Shown: positions 24,963-35,945 of the stretch, piece after piece
Position numbering within the stretch: the first letter of the stretch is position 1
Layout: each line of letters opens with the position of its first letter
Origin: Pseudopyrenochaeta lycopersici
Lineage: Eukaryota; Ascomycota; Dothideomycetes; Pleosporales; Pseudopyrenochaetaceae
Assembly: GCA_003313425.1 (NCBI GenBank)
Contig: NHZP01000010.1
Location: 434,001-498,000, forward strand
Reading direction: 5' to 3'
DNA: 64,000 nt
The notes under the pieces: model-generated
What the model saw: only the letters and a program-made list of their open reading frames with translations
What the model was told of the DNA's origin: nothing
Database searches by the model: none
Made by a program: the position numbers and the translations under genes

Positions 24963-27900
24963 GACGACTGGTGTCGAGTGAAGAATGATAGCAGCAAGAA
25001 GGTGTGGGAAGACGGCGGCGGCGGCTGTTTGTTTGGTTGGGAGGGGAGCCGTGAATTCCTGAGGGCGATCCTGGACTGTTCGCCTAGATATGGATAAAGA
25101 CGTTTGTGTAACCAGCAGGTATGCAGGTGCGCGGATCACAACGCGGACTCCTTTATCTCTGCGTAATACGGCCCGTATGTATTGAAGAGCGGTGGGCGGC
25201 GGTTATCTTGGACGACACGGAGAGTGTGGGGAGCCAAGAGCGCTGGGGTGAGAGGGAGGGTTGCAAAGTCGGGTAGAGCAAGCAACAGGCGTGTGATGAT
25301 TGAAAACAATGGCCGCACAAAACGCCCCGCAGTAATGAGGAGGAACCGTGGTCGATCAGGAACGTACGCTGGTCTTGCCCAAGTAGCGGATGCCAAATGG
25401 ATATATAGCAGCCAGGACTGTTCAAGTCTCGCCGCAGCACGACCGCTTCGGGAGTGACAGGGTTGTTCCATTACACGACCCTGCCGACGCCATTCGGTTT
25501 GGGGTGGTATGCAAAAGATCGGGCTAGGTCTTATCTGCGTTGGGCGCTGTGTGCGTGTGTAGCCAAGGGTACCGTCGGCCACTCCCCGACGTCGCAGCAT
25601 TGCTCATAGCGACCGCAGCGCTGCTCGCTCAGCAGCCTTTCTCTAAACATAACGCATTTTCCGTCATCCGCCACTCAGCATGCGCGCCACCAGCTGCACT
25701 CCCGCTGCACCCACTGCGCTTTCGACAATCGCGGTATGCACCTGCGTCCTGTGGTCTTGTTATAGCGACGATCGTCAAAGGGAAGGAGCGACGCCATCGT
25801 TGGCAGGTGCGGCCCTGGTCAACGCGCACGCTGCCCACCAAGAGCATGACTCCGAAAAGCCACACAACACACCATAAAATGTTTTACCGTGTTTCTTAGC
25901 CTAAGTCCAAGTCCTTCGCCTTCGCCGCCAAACCCTGTCCGGACTTCGAGCCGCACTTCGTTTGCCATGGGGTCGAGACCTTGCTCGATGGGTGTGGTCT
26001 TGTGCCTTCTTCCAACCTTTGTGTTTGCGTTACGTGGGCGGTCCTTCCCGCCCACCACCTCCTCGAAGCAGGCCCGCCCTGACTAACAATCACACATCTC
26101 CGACTTTGGCTTCCTTGCAGCCCCGAGCGCCCAGTCCGTTGGCAGAGTGGACTTGAAGCTTGTCTGGCCCGAAGCGTCTACCATGGACCAGTCGGCTACG
26201 TCTACTGATTTTTTCAGCCCATTCGGACACTCTCCACACTACACTAAAACGAATATTTGCTACTAGTTTCTGCACACTTCGCTCCAGCCCAATGTAGCTG
26301 TACTGGCTAATAGTTCACCACCCTCTCTAACGCTCACGCCATTGACTTGAAACATACTTCACTACCCCTAACCTCAAATTCTTCTTTCCATATCTCCTCA
26401 ATAACCACATAATACCCCAAGGTTCCTTATCCATCTTTGACGCTGCAGATCTTGTATCCTATATGGCTTCGTATGTACTCTCATAGCGACCAGTCCAACC
26501 TTTCACAAGAACAATGGCTTCCTCTCAGTCCTGGAACAAATTCTGTGGGGGCTCTCCTGCAAGATTTCAGCCACATTTGTCGAGGTAACAACCAGGCAAC
26601 TGTTTAACGGGCACACTGGCTCCCAAACTTCACCTCGCGTGCTGGGCAATATGGCCGTGAAGCCATTAGTCATGCTCCGCCAAACGAATGTGGCCCAATA
26701 GAACCTACAGTACAGCTTGATAGTCAGTTCTGGTATCATATGCATTTGATGGATTGTGAGCGAATAAAGCGGACAGAGGAAAGCACCTGCAACAGCTCAG
26801 TGATAATACAACATCACTCTGCCCTCTCAGGAAAGCAATCGAGGTACACGCACGGTCAGTACTGGCAGTGGAAAGCACAGTGAGACAGGCGTAAGACTTT
26901 CAACAGCCACACCGTTATCGACGTCTAGACCGCCGTATAGCTATTGAGCTGAGTGACACGTACAACATGAGTATTGGACCCTTATACACCGGACAGTCCT
27001 TGATGCTCACCACCCAAAAGCATGGAGGTTTTTTGCAAACATTTAATAGGTCAGCCCGCCCTTGTCTGAGGACTGGGGTACTCTTCATCATCAACAAGCT
27101 CAAACACGACGATACTTGTGCCATCTTCATAGGATATGCAGGATGTTCTCGCGAAGAATTCGGCGTACCAGCTTAGCGAGTCCTGTGGAGCAATGCTCGC
27201 TTCAGCAGGATCTAGAACACCACCTATATAGTGCTGCAAACATCTACGTTTTGGCAACGGGAAGATGGTCGAATTCAGCAGCTGAATGCGATGCAAAAAG
27301 GGGATGACAACGCTGGACCCATAAACCTGGATTTTTCTCGGTTTGCCAAATGCACAGCATGCTGCAGTGCGCAGGCGCGCAGGATTCGAGAGTCGCACGT
27401 GAGAGCGACCCTGAGGCGAGCCGAGTAGGCGAAGACAAAATAAGACGCATCGCCGAGCTTCCTGACGGCTCGTGAAGCCACAGCGTAACCCAGATGGGCG
27501 CCCGTTGTCCACATCGGGTAGGCATCAGACTTCACTTGCGTCACCATCGAAATCATGTGCCCACCCAATGTCATTCCTTTGTTCGTCATCAGGGTCATTC
27601 ATCTCGCGCACGACGGCGGCACACATCTCATGCCTGTGGCTCGTTATCGGACTCATTGTAGCTTCTAGTATACTGGCTTTGATGACGAGCACGCCGAAAA
27701 TGTTCAATGGTAACAGCATCTTCACATCAGCGTGCATCAGCATGTGTCCTGGCCAAAAAAGACCCCTAAGATATCTAGGCGCCAGCACGAATCGCACTTT
27801 GTCCAATTCCAGTGTTGACTAGTACTCAATACTGCAACCGTAATAACGAGGACAGGGCGCCTTCGAAAATCAATAGCCAATTGTAAACTCGGAGGAACTA

Positions 27901-28929
27901 ACATCTGGTCATCGATCCATGAACCCTGCGAATCTCAAATCTCGTAACCGCAAGCCCTTGTTGTGGGGCTATGTGCAACAGGCACAATGCATGTCAGAAC
28001 CTTTTCGAACTGTGGATCTGGTGCTAATGCTGTGTAACCGCGTACCGTATCGGCTTCGCAGAGTACAACATGTATCCTCAATCTCCCTACATTTGAATCC
28101 CCAGTTCTTGCCTCGGTCTTTGGCTCAACTACTCCACTCCGATGAAACCGCCATTTGGCTACGATCCTTTTCTTCGGACATTGGATTTTGTGGTTTCGAT
28201 GGCCAAGCGCATCCACAGTACCCTGGTCGCCAACGGTAGCACTACGCAAGCCGCCGTAATTGCTCCAACGGTGCAACCGTGCGGCCCGTCCATGGGAACC
28301 CCAATTTACCATGCAGAAGCACGGGGTACATCTGGAGAGGAATCCGTGAGTCCACTATTCCGTGACCTCCGGGTAATGTAACTTGGCACTTAATTTCTTA
28401 TTGGGATGGTCCGCCTGAAAAATTAGTTCTCTATACAGACGTAGAGGCAGTGTTGCGCCGGCATCCTTCGGCCCCCATGTGCTTGCTGAGGGCCGCAGTA
28501 CGCGGCCAGTAAGACCTGCAGTCTGGGGGAAACACACAGCCCCGACCTTGCTTACCTGCAGGTAGATTCTCGAAGCCCTACTTTAGATATTAAAAGATTG
28601 GTGTTCTTGCCCACTACACAAATTCAGGTAGTGGGCTAGGAAGCGCGTAAAGGCACCAAAAATATCAACAGCTATCCTTCTCTACTATTGGGATAGTTGT
28701 AGAACCATTGTTCCAACATAGTTGTATCAATGCAGTCTGTGTTAGCCCACTGTTCTGTCTTGCACCGACTGAAACAATGTTGATACTCGATCATCGCTGC
28801 CTATTCGGGCAATGACGCGGCACGTGAGGGCGCGTCTCAGCCAGCCGCACGTCAACAAGCGTTGCACTTTCCCCACCACCATTACCTCAGAGAGCTGCAC
28901 TTCAAAGTCAAAGTCAACACCCTACCATA
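24963..28929. other. 4-kb gene-poor gap
   Basis: The left part should hold the promoter of the MIF-domain gene. No complete gene is supported. A cluster of overlapping minus-strand frames at about 27050-27840 is the only coding-like segment (listed separately). The 28.6-28.9 kb part leads into MHF2 and is probably its promoter. Confidence 0.4.
27051..27840 (-). pseudogene. Coding-like remnant, unrecognised
   Basis: Three successive minus frames (27806-27525, 27598-27275 and 27512-27051) read protein-like pieces such as YLRGLFWPGHMLMHADVKML and LSWYAEFFARTSCISYEDG, changing phase between them. This pattern fits a gene with several indels, or exons whose junctions I could not define. No family was recognised. 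Confidence 0.22.
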
Positions 28930-29490
28930 ATGCCTCCAAAGTCCGCGACAACTGCTGCCTCGCGCCGGAAAGGCCCTCAATTCAACCCACCACGGCCAAT
29001 TAAAGCACCAACACAAACGACGGCAGCAGCGAAACGTGCGTCCGCGACAGCGCCATCGCGTACGGCAGGTGCTACAAAGAAGACGACTGCCTCTACCGCT
29101 CGACCCAGCTTTCAGCCAGCCGCCACTATTATATCATCCGAAGATGAACAGGAACCAGACGACCTAGACGTTGACGATAGCGACGATCTCATGGAAGACG
29201 TGCCAGCACGCGGAACTCGAGAGCCAGCCATGTCTGCACCAATAGCGCCTCCAATACCTGCACCGCTCCTTGCTCGACTTCTCTACGAGAACTTCGAAGA
29301 TTCAAACACGCAAATACAAAAGGGTGCCATGAATCTGGCGGGGAAGTACATGGAGATCTTCGTCCGAGAAGCCTTTGCTCGAGCGAAGAATGAGAGAGAA
29401 ATGTCTGTTAAAGATGGAGGTATCTCAGATGGGTTTCTGCAGGTTGAGGACTTGGAGAAGCTTGCGCCGCAGCTGGTCTTAGATTTCTGA
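28930..29490 (+). CDS. MHF2: CENP-X / MHF2 histone-fold protein
   Basis: An intronless 186-residue protein. Residues 1-105 are a Thr/Ala/Pro-rich tail with an acidic patch (SSEDEQEPDDLDVDDSDD). The C-terminal ~80 residues form the CENP-X histone fold: PAPLLARLLYENFEDSNTQI, AGKYMEIFVREAFARAKNE and SDGFLQVEDLEKLAPQLVLDF. The family partners CENP-S/MHF1 to bind DNA at kinetochores and with FANCM/Fml1-type helicases in fork repair. Yeast and animal versions are about 80 residues, so the long N-terminal extension is unusual in comparison but common in filamentous fungi. The DGFLxVEDLEKLxPQLxLDF ending is diagnostic. Confidence 0.9.
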   Translation: MPPKSATTAASRRKGPQFNPPRPIKAPTQTTAAAKRASATAPSRTAGATKKTTASTARPSFQPAATIISSEDEQEPDDLDVDDSDDLMEDVPARGTREPAMSAPIAPPIPAPLLARLLYENFEDSNTQIQKGAMNLAGKYMEIFVREAFARAKNEREMSVKDGGISDGFLQVEDLEKLAPQLVLDF

Positions 29491-30730
29491 CGGGTGGGCG
29501 CACACGTTGTTATGAGAAAATGCGTACACGCTTGAGCATGCGCGATTGAGCATCGGTCTGGACTCAAAAAGCAAGATCACTTCGTAACGGACAAGACAGC
29601 GAAGGCATATCGCCAATTGTAGTTGTCCCAAGTATAGTTGCTCCAAGGCAACACAACTGCCTGTAGCCTGCAGAGGACCGTTCTGGACCTTGGATGCCAG
29701 CGTCTCTGGTGTTGTCATGAGGCGATAGTGAATGGAAAGACGACTTGGCCTATGGATGATGCATACTATGTGTCCCAAGACGCGGGCGCGGCAACACGCC
29801 GAGACGCGCATGAGCAACAGCGAACTATGTGGATCTGGGGAACGACAGCTATCCCATGCCGTAGATCTTAAAGCCAAATGATTAATTGACACATGACGTT
29901 TGACGTGTTTGAAACAATGCAGCGTGATGCCTGGTTTTCAAGGAGCACATCCAAGTGCTTTGTAGGCACTGCATGAACACCAAGTTTTACAGACAACTTT
30001 TCAATTTCGCAAACAAAGTTCCCGTGTGTCTGCCATGGCCGGTTTGGGGGTAGCCGATGCCAGGACGGCTGGCGGCACCCTGAGGCAAGCTCAAACGCAG
30101 CCGGAACATGAAGCGCTTCGCACCCTCAACACCTCAACCGAGCCTTGCAACCACGCCAATATGCCACAAATCTTTACGCGACCGAACAACGAGCATCTCG
30201 TAGCAGCTTTGGAAAGCTGAACTCAAGTCTTCTCGTCTCCGGCTACAATTTGAATGTAATTTCGATAATGTTCACGGAGTGCGCTCTTGCAGCATACCGA
30301 TGTCTACTTTGACGGTCCCGAGCCTCATGTTGCAGGGGTCGCCCAACCAGGCAAGAGGCTGAAGCACGACTAGCTTCCAACACGTCGCACATCACCATCC
30401 GTGTATCGGAATAGCTACTAACCGCCACGCCCGCAGTGGGCCCAAACGCGACCTCGCAGCTGGTATTTCATGCCTTAAGGATGGCCTATAGCCACCCCTC
30501 AGGCTCACTCTTCCCTTCTGCACCACACACGTTTCCGTTGCTATTGCCTTTCCTTTGCTTCTCTTTCTTTAAACTTTCTTCATCACCTCGACGGTCTTTA
30601 ACATAATATACCTGGCTAGCCCAGCTTACTTCTGCAGAGCGCGAGTCGCCTACATCCACTCTCTTGACGAGACTATTCGCATATTCTAATTCATCTGGAA
30701 GCCCTTTGGACGAATCGCACAGCAATCAAA
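29491..30730. other. Intergenic: MHF2 3' flank and cupredoxin-gene promoter
   Basis: 1.24 kb. A small frame (30035-30220, MAGLGVADARTAGG) has no family resemblance. The last 200 bp are C/T-rich, as expected for a fungal 5' UTR in front of the cupredoxin gene. Confidence 0.45.
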
Positions 30731-31611
30731 ATGTTTTTCTCGAGATCAGTCATCGTAGCTGCCCTCATGGGCTTTGCGGCAGCAGAGTCGCAGTCGATTG
30801 CGGCTTCAGAGTCCATTCTCGCCGCGTCGGCAACCTCATCGGGAACAGGGAGCTTGTCTACGGGTGTGCCAGCTGGCATGGTCGCTACTCACATCATCCA
30901 AGTCGGTGGCCCCAACGGATCTTTGGCTTTCTACCCCAATTCAGTCAAGGCGGCAGTGGGAGATCTTGTCCAGTTCCAATTCCATCCAAAGGTATGCCTC
31001 TCTTCTACCTTTCCCTTGATGGCTTGGTCTAACAATAGAACCAGAATCACTCCGTCGTTCAATCTACATTTGACAACCCTTGCATACCCATTCAGAACAT
31101 TCAAGCCAACAAGACCGATGCCTTCTACTCAGGCTTCATGCCCACCAACGCATCCTTCGCCGCTACTTCCCAGGTCCTTACATACACTATTCGCGTCAAG
31201 GATGAGAAGCCCATCTGGTTCTATTGCTCGCAGGGAAAGCATTGCCAGGCTGGTATGGTTGGTGCCATTAATGTGTACGTCTTACCCTCAGTCCAAACTA
31301 CTCTTGAAGAAACATCAAAATTCTAACATATGACTAGTCCTGCGTCTGGCAACCGCACCATGGAAGCTTTCGTCGCGCTCGCTGCTTCCGCAACCGAGAA
31401 CTTGAGCCCTGGACAAGCACCTGGTTCCGGTGGCTCTGGCGGAAACACCCCCATCCCGCCCTCTAGCGGCTCTGGCACTTCTGGAGGATCTGACGCGAGC
31501 AGCACCGGCTCTGGCCCAGCACAGGCAACTGCCAACGTCGCACCAAGTCTTAGCTCGCAATCATTCTTCGGCTTGGGAGCAGCGGCCGTTGCTGCTATTG
31601 CTATGTTGTAA
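30731..31611 (+). CDS. Secreted GPI-type serine-rich cupredoxin
   Basis: Exons are 30731-30991, 31045-31274 and 31338-31611, predicting 254 residues. A signal peptide (VIVAALMGFAAAES) is followed by a Ser/Ala-rich spacer. A cupredoxin domain then runs from THIIQVGGPNGSLAFYPNSV through GDLVQFQFHPK|NHSVVQSTFDNPC to IWFYCSQGKHCQAGMVGAIN. The His...Cys...His...Met arrangement is the type-1 copper set. The C-terminal ~90 residues are Gly/Ser/Pro-rich and end in a hydrophobic tail (GLGAAAVAAIAML), consistent with a GPI signal. Such extracellular serine-rich proteins are wall-associated in fungi; function is mostly unknown. The first acceptor is ambiguous by 6 nt (AACCAG); I used the downstream AG, which gives PKNHSV as in relatives and a better branch-to-acceptor distance. 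Confidence 0.88.
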
Positions 31612-32429
31612 ACTGGAGACGTGAGAGTTCTTTGTATTTTGCCTTGATGGGAGGGATAACGAATATGAGATGTTCCCGGTGTGATACCATTCTTTTGGAG
31701 AGCTAGCTAGCTTTGACTGGAGAGCTATGTATTTTGAGGAAGTGTTTTCTTTTTGCGCATGCGGACTGACCCCGAAGACAGACGACATGTCATGTCTGTA
31801 GTTTTGGTCGTCATAGAAAAATTAATAGAATATCTGCACTCTACTTCCTGTCACTGTTTCAAATTCATCACTGCATTTCATCTAGGAACAAGACTATTAG
31901 ATGATTTACGTTAAAACCAACGTGTCAACATACTCTCTTCGCCTGTTGTGTGCAGGTGCTCCTTTACCCACTACAAACCATAGCGTTCCCGCTCTCCACC
32001 GGGCCTTTTCAAGATGAACCAGTGGGCCTTCGCTTAACAATGATCACTCCGAGGATCAGGGCTAGACTATTGATCTCTGTCTTCCGTAGAATATTGGGCG
32101 TTTGACGCAATACAGCGGAGATATTTGAAGTTGAGTTTCGCGTGGGTCATCTTACGTGACACGCGACATATGCACCCCACATGATATTCAAGGTACTTGC
32201 TTCTTTCCGACTCCACGTGCAGATTCCAGCGAACCACAACCGTTCACCACCCACCATCAATCAATGCACAGCAGCCAAAGGTGCTACCTAGCGAAGGGGC
32301 TACGCGCGGTTTGCTAGAGGCGACGCATGATGGGATGTCCTGCAGCCACCTTATCGTTCGAGATGGGGCCATCTCCGTCCTCATCACCAACCTCGACTAG
32401 GAGGTTTTCGTCAACAACTAGAATCGAGG
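31612..32429. other. Intergenic interval, no gene seen
   Basis: 818 bp between two plus-strand genes. It should contain the cupredoxin terminator and the promoter of the kinase-like gene. No motif stands out. Confidence 0.45.
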
Positions 32430-33578
32430 ATGTCGTTGTGCTTAGACCCGAGCTTTTGGGAACGTGTCGGCTTGGAAGAGAAGGATAGGGAGACGTGTAG
32501 ACGTGCTGTGCAAGAAAGATATAGCGAGCACCAGGTGGAAGAGTTTGGCCAACAAGGCTTTTGCAGCTTTACACTCTTGGTAAAACCCAGCAAAGGGGTA
32601 TCTGCATTGAACAACAAAAAGGGCCGACGGAAAGGTGTCGTTACGAGATCGAAACCAGACAATGAGATCATTGTCCAGCTCCGACCCTCGCAATATGCTT
32701 TGGATATCAATATTGCGCACGCCGCAAAGGCTGTATACTCTTTGTTAGCGCCAACTATCCGGTATTTGGACATCCCTCTTCCCGGAAAACTATGTGCATA
32801 CGAGATGGGGAGGCTTCATGGCACGCCATTTAGCCACCTTCAGCCTCATAGCCGTGTCCCTGAAGCTGAACTGCGTCGAAAGCAACAGAGGCTTATGACG
32901 AGCTTTGCCGATATAATCGCTCATGGTTGGCGGAATGCGGAATCGGCATCCACAACTCATAGGGCCGATTCGCCAATGCAAACCGAGTCAGACTGGCTGT
33001 CACAATGTACCGGGAAAGTAGGCGCCAGCATTGAACAAAGGCTTGAGAAGCTTGCGAGAGAGCTACCAGACATGTGGCTCAGGGGCCAGGCTAAGAAGAC
33101 ATTGGGTGCTTTACGATGTATGGACGACATTCCGGTTGTGCTGAATCACGGGGATCTCATCCCATCCAATATCCTTGTCGACGAGGATACGTGGGAGATC
33201 ACAGGTCTTGTTGACTGGGCAGAGGCAGAGTATCTTCCGTTTGGAACGTGCCTGTATGGACTTGAACATATGCTTGGATACATTTCCTCGCCCTCAAAGT
33301 CTTCTGCGATATGCTTGGACGACTCTTCGCGTTTGGATGGGGCCCCGTCATTCATTTACTATGACAATGCCTCGGATCTTCAACGTATATTCTGGACGCG
33401 GTTGCTGGGAACTGTACCGTGGCTGGACGATAGGAAAGAGGATGTGAAAGTTATGAGGGATATGGGCGTTCTTTTGTGGTACGGCATCGCTTGGGATGAC
33501 GGGGCGATCAATCGCGTTGTTAATGGCGTGGATATGGAAGAGCTGGCTTGTCTGCGTGCGTTTCTGACTGCAGCATGA
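32430..33578 (+). CDS. Aminoglycoside phosphotransferase (APH)-family kinase-like protein
   Basis: An intronless 382-residue protein. The catalytic-loop motif is NHGDLIPSNILVD (about residues 239-251, Brenner HGDxxxxN pattern), followed by ITGLVDWAEAEYLPFGTCLY with the metal-binding Asp at about residue 262. Upstream YEMGRLHGTPFSHL corresponds to the hinge and first C-lobe helix. In filamentous fungi this is a large, mostly uncharacterised family of small-molecule kinase homologues; the substrate cannot be read from sequence. A basic NNKKGRRKGVVTRSK insert lies in the N-lobe. Catalytic residues appear intact, so enzymatic activity is plausible. Confidence 0.85.
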   Translation: MSLCLDPSFWERVGLEEKDRETCRRAVQERYSEHQVEEFGQQGFCSFTLLVKPSKGVSALNNKKGRRKGVVTRSKPDNEIIVQLRPSQYALDINIAHAAKAVYSLLAPTIRYLDIPLPGKLCAYEMGRLHGTPFSHLQPHSRVPEAELRRKQQRLMTSFADIIAHGWRNAESASTTHRADSPMQTESDWLSQCTGKVGASIEQRLEKLARELPDMWLRGQAKKTLGALRCMDDIPVVLNHGDLIPSNILVDEDTWEITGLVDWAEAEYLPFGTCLYGLEHMLGYISSPSKSSAICLDDSSRLDGAPSFIYYDNASDLQRIFWTRLLGTVPWLDDRKEDVKVMRDMGVLLWYGIAWDDGAINRVVNGVDMEELACLRAFLTAA

Positions 33579-34089
33579 TGGCGGATTCCCAGAGTAACGC
33601 ACTTTCATATCATAACAGTTGTACATCATATTTCGTGGTTTGAATGCCATAGCTGGAGGCATTCACGGCGCTGTCATCCTCATATCACCATGTGACCGTG
33701 AAATGGGATAGAAGGCTTGCCATACCTGATAGTAGCCTGAGCTGCGCTTTCCTCAGTGTCATGCGCCCCTTCTTCTTCCTGCAGCACCTTCCAGATATAT
33801 AGGTGCAAAGCAAGTTGTTTGTTCTCGATTTGTATACTTTGCTCTCTCTTCTAACAATCTGCGAACGTCACAGTATCTGCTGCCTGAACGACTGCTACGC
33901 ACAAGGAGCGCGGCGCTATCACCAGTTTTCATCTGTTACTCCTCTGTTGTGACCTGCAGGAAGAAAAGCACAGATATACAGGCCAGACAGAGGAAACACA
34001 AGTATCGGGTTGTCTCCCAGTGGAGAATTGACGAGATTCAAGGGTGCCGGCCTAGCATGGTAACCACTCGCTGAAGAAGTGCAAACGAT
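33579..34089. other. Intergenic interval
   Basis: About 510 bp, no gene seen. A short out-of-phase stretch at 34071-34108 reads KKCKRCGHRWNFK, a CxxC knuckle-like peptide bounded by stops, which may be a fragment of an unresolved exon. Confidence 0.35.
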
Positions 34090-34644
34090 GTGGTCACCGG
34101 TGGAACTTCAAAACCAAAGTACGCCAGATCCGCTAGCGAGAATGGCCAGGTTCTCAAGCCAAAGAAAATTACATTGGGCAGAGTTTCGAAAACCGCTAGA
34201 CTTTCCATTGCTGCCAACGGCCCAAACCATTCAGACATTATCAGTGAGCATGATATCAGTCTGTCTTCTCCGTCTAACAGCCAAACTCCACGAACGCCAA
34301 CTATGAGTTCAAAAAAACATACGTCAAGCCACCCAGGCCGTGTACCATCCTCCAGCCTACGAAGACTGGCTCCCAAGCGTACAACTACAACTGGCGGCCC
34401 ACGAAATCCCATCATCTTGAGCGATTCCTCGCCTCCTACAAGCCGGACTAATCATACAGAACAAGACCATAAACAACAGAAAATAGAGCCTCACAGGTTC
34501 TTGGACAGAGGCTACAGAAAGCTGTACAACTACCAGCCGTCAAGGCCAATGCTGGTCCGAAATTCTGCCAATGGAAGCATATTCACAGGTGACAAAAGCC
34601 ATGACATATATCGCATGATGAATGGGAAGACGGCAGCCACATAA
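34090..34644 (+). CDS. Possible Ser/Lys-rich protein or exon, unrecognised
   Basis: A 184-codon open frame with no ATG at its 5' end: the first codon is GTG, the upstream stop is at 34072 and the first in-frame ATG is at 34303. The peptide is basic and Ser/Thr/Pro-rich (LKPKKITLGRVSKTARLS, PGRVPSSSLRRLAPK) and ends RMMNGKTAAT. The same frame reopens after the stop and reads a second protein-like stretch to 34836 (YADQGIPYEVKIQYRHGIEH). This could be one gene interrupted by a stop or a missed intron. No family was recognised. Confidence 0.3.
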   Translation: MVTGGTSKPKYARSASENGQVLKPKKITLGRVSKTARLSIAANGPNHSDIISEHDISLSSPSNSQTPRTPTMSSKKHTSSHPGRVPSSSLRRLAPKRTTTTGGPRNPIILSDSSPPTSRTNHTEQDHKQQKIEPHRFLDRGYRKLYNYQPSRPMLVRNSANGSIFTGDKSHDIYRMMNGKTAAT

Positions 34645-34786
34645 AGGTCGAGTATGAAGGCAGTAAATGAATACGCTGATCAAGGCATTCCGTATGAAGT
34701 GAAAATCCAATATCGGCACGGTATCGAGCACCACAATCGGGTACGGCCACTCATGTACCAACATCATACGCTCAACTCCATGGTCG

Positions 34787-35200
34787 CTATGCTTCGGCGA
34801 ATGAGTATCGAGATCCCTCTGTGGGTTTTGATGTGAGCTGCTCGAACAGGACCTCGATCCCATGCAGGATTGACGATGTAGCTCGGATCCGATCAGCTAT
34901 GTCCCTCGTGCGTACATCAGCGCCTTTGATTCTTGCAGCGTAGCTAACCATATGGTCGGCCAAATTAACTGCGATGTGGATTGTCTTATGCAGCTGGCCT
35001 GCTTCTGCGTCAAAATCTTTCCAGTGGTTGAACCCCCAACAACACGTACCTATGATTTTGTTCTTTCCACCGCTAAGAATTATATTGCTTGCGACCACCC
35101 CTTTATTACCATCAATCTTGACTCCAGGTGGATTATGAGGATCTGGATCTTTGTTTTGACTCATTGGCACATTAGAAACGCTTCCTCCAGTCGTTGTCAT
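34787..35200 (-). CDS. Small unknown protein with Asn/Gly-rich N-terminal motif
   Basis: An intact ATG-to-TAG frame of 137 residues. The N-terminus has a Gly/Asn-rich beta-like stretch (VKIDGNKGVVASNIILSGG) followed by KNKIIG. The remainder is predicted helical (FDAEAGQLHKTIHIAVNLAD, then HGIEVLFEQLTSK). I recognise no domain with confidence. The hydrophobic/GN alternation is reminiscent of fungal amyloid signalling motifs found at NLR N-termini, and the helical part of NLR-associated leader domains. That comparison is speculative. It sits between the unresolved Ser/Lys-rich frame and the F-box/ankyrin gene, at the start of the NLR-debris region. Confidence 0.45.
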   Translation of the reverse strand: MTTTGGSVSNVPMSQNKDPDPHNPPGVKIDGNKGVVASNIILSGGKNKIIGTCCWGFNHWKDFDAEAGQLHKTIHIAVNLADHMVSYAARIKGADVRTRDIADRIRATSSILHGIEVLFEQLTSKPTEGSRYSFAEA

Positions 35201-35945
35201 CGGTCACTTATCAGGGCAAATACCCAGGATGAGGCTCCATTCACTGCCACGCATTTGGACCCATAGAAGGTGAGCACATTGGCTTATAGCCTGACTTAGC
35301 GGCCACATCAAGCCTACTTCCGCTCCAGTGGCGTTATCGATCAGATACAGGTCACACCCTAGGAAAGCGAGATACTTGGCTCCCAAAAGGCATAGACTAG
35401 TTGGCAAGCCGGTAAGGGCCGGGCTCGCTCGTACTGCCCGAACCATGCACTCAGCTCCCGCTAACCTAAACTTCTTTGAGCAAGCTGACTCCAGCTTCAT
35501 CCATCCAATTAAAATACTGAAAAGGATAGGCTAAATCCATTTCTAGGCATGATGTCCCACGGCTTCGTCGGCAAATCAAGCTCCCCTCCAAATGCCTGAG
35601 TTGATACTATTCAGCTGAAGGAAAGTTAAGGCGGCTCCGTTGGAGAGCACACCCCATTCGAAGGCATTTATTATCAATATGCTGACTGCGTCAGAAATCG
35701 ATGTATGGAACATCACATTGGGTCGCGCGACGCCTCCTTAATACTTAAGATTTAGTTCTTCTTTAACGCGTTTGAAGCACAGATAAGTCGTCCTTCTCGC
35801 TCTAAAGCTACAGTCTTCGAATTCAGTGGCATGATGTTGGTAGGTGTACATGTTTGGTGGTTGTCTTGGCACACCTGAACGATTCGCTTATCAGGTACGT
35901 TATCTCTAGAATTTCGCCAACTTATGTTCACAGAGCACTTCAGCA
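35201..35945. promoter_or_regulatory. Divergent promoter region, small protein / ankyrin gene
   Basis: 745 bp between divergent ATGs. No gene is supported inside; the minus frame at 35204-35500 lacks family content. Confidence 0.4.

Noticed and set aside
30026..30220. 64-codon frame before the cupredoxin gene
   Set aside because: The first codon is GTG, there is no homology, and it sits in a region expected to be intergenic.
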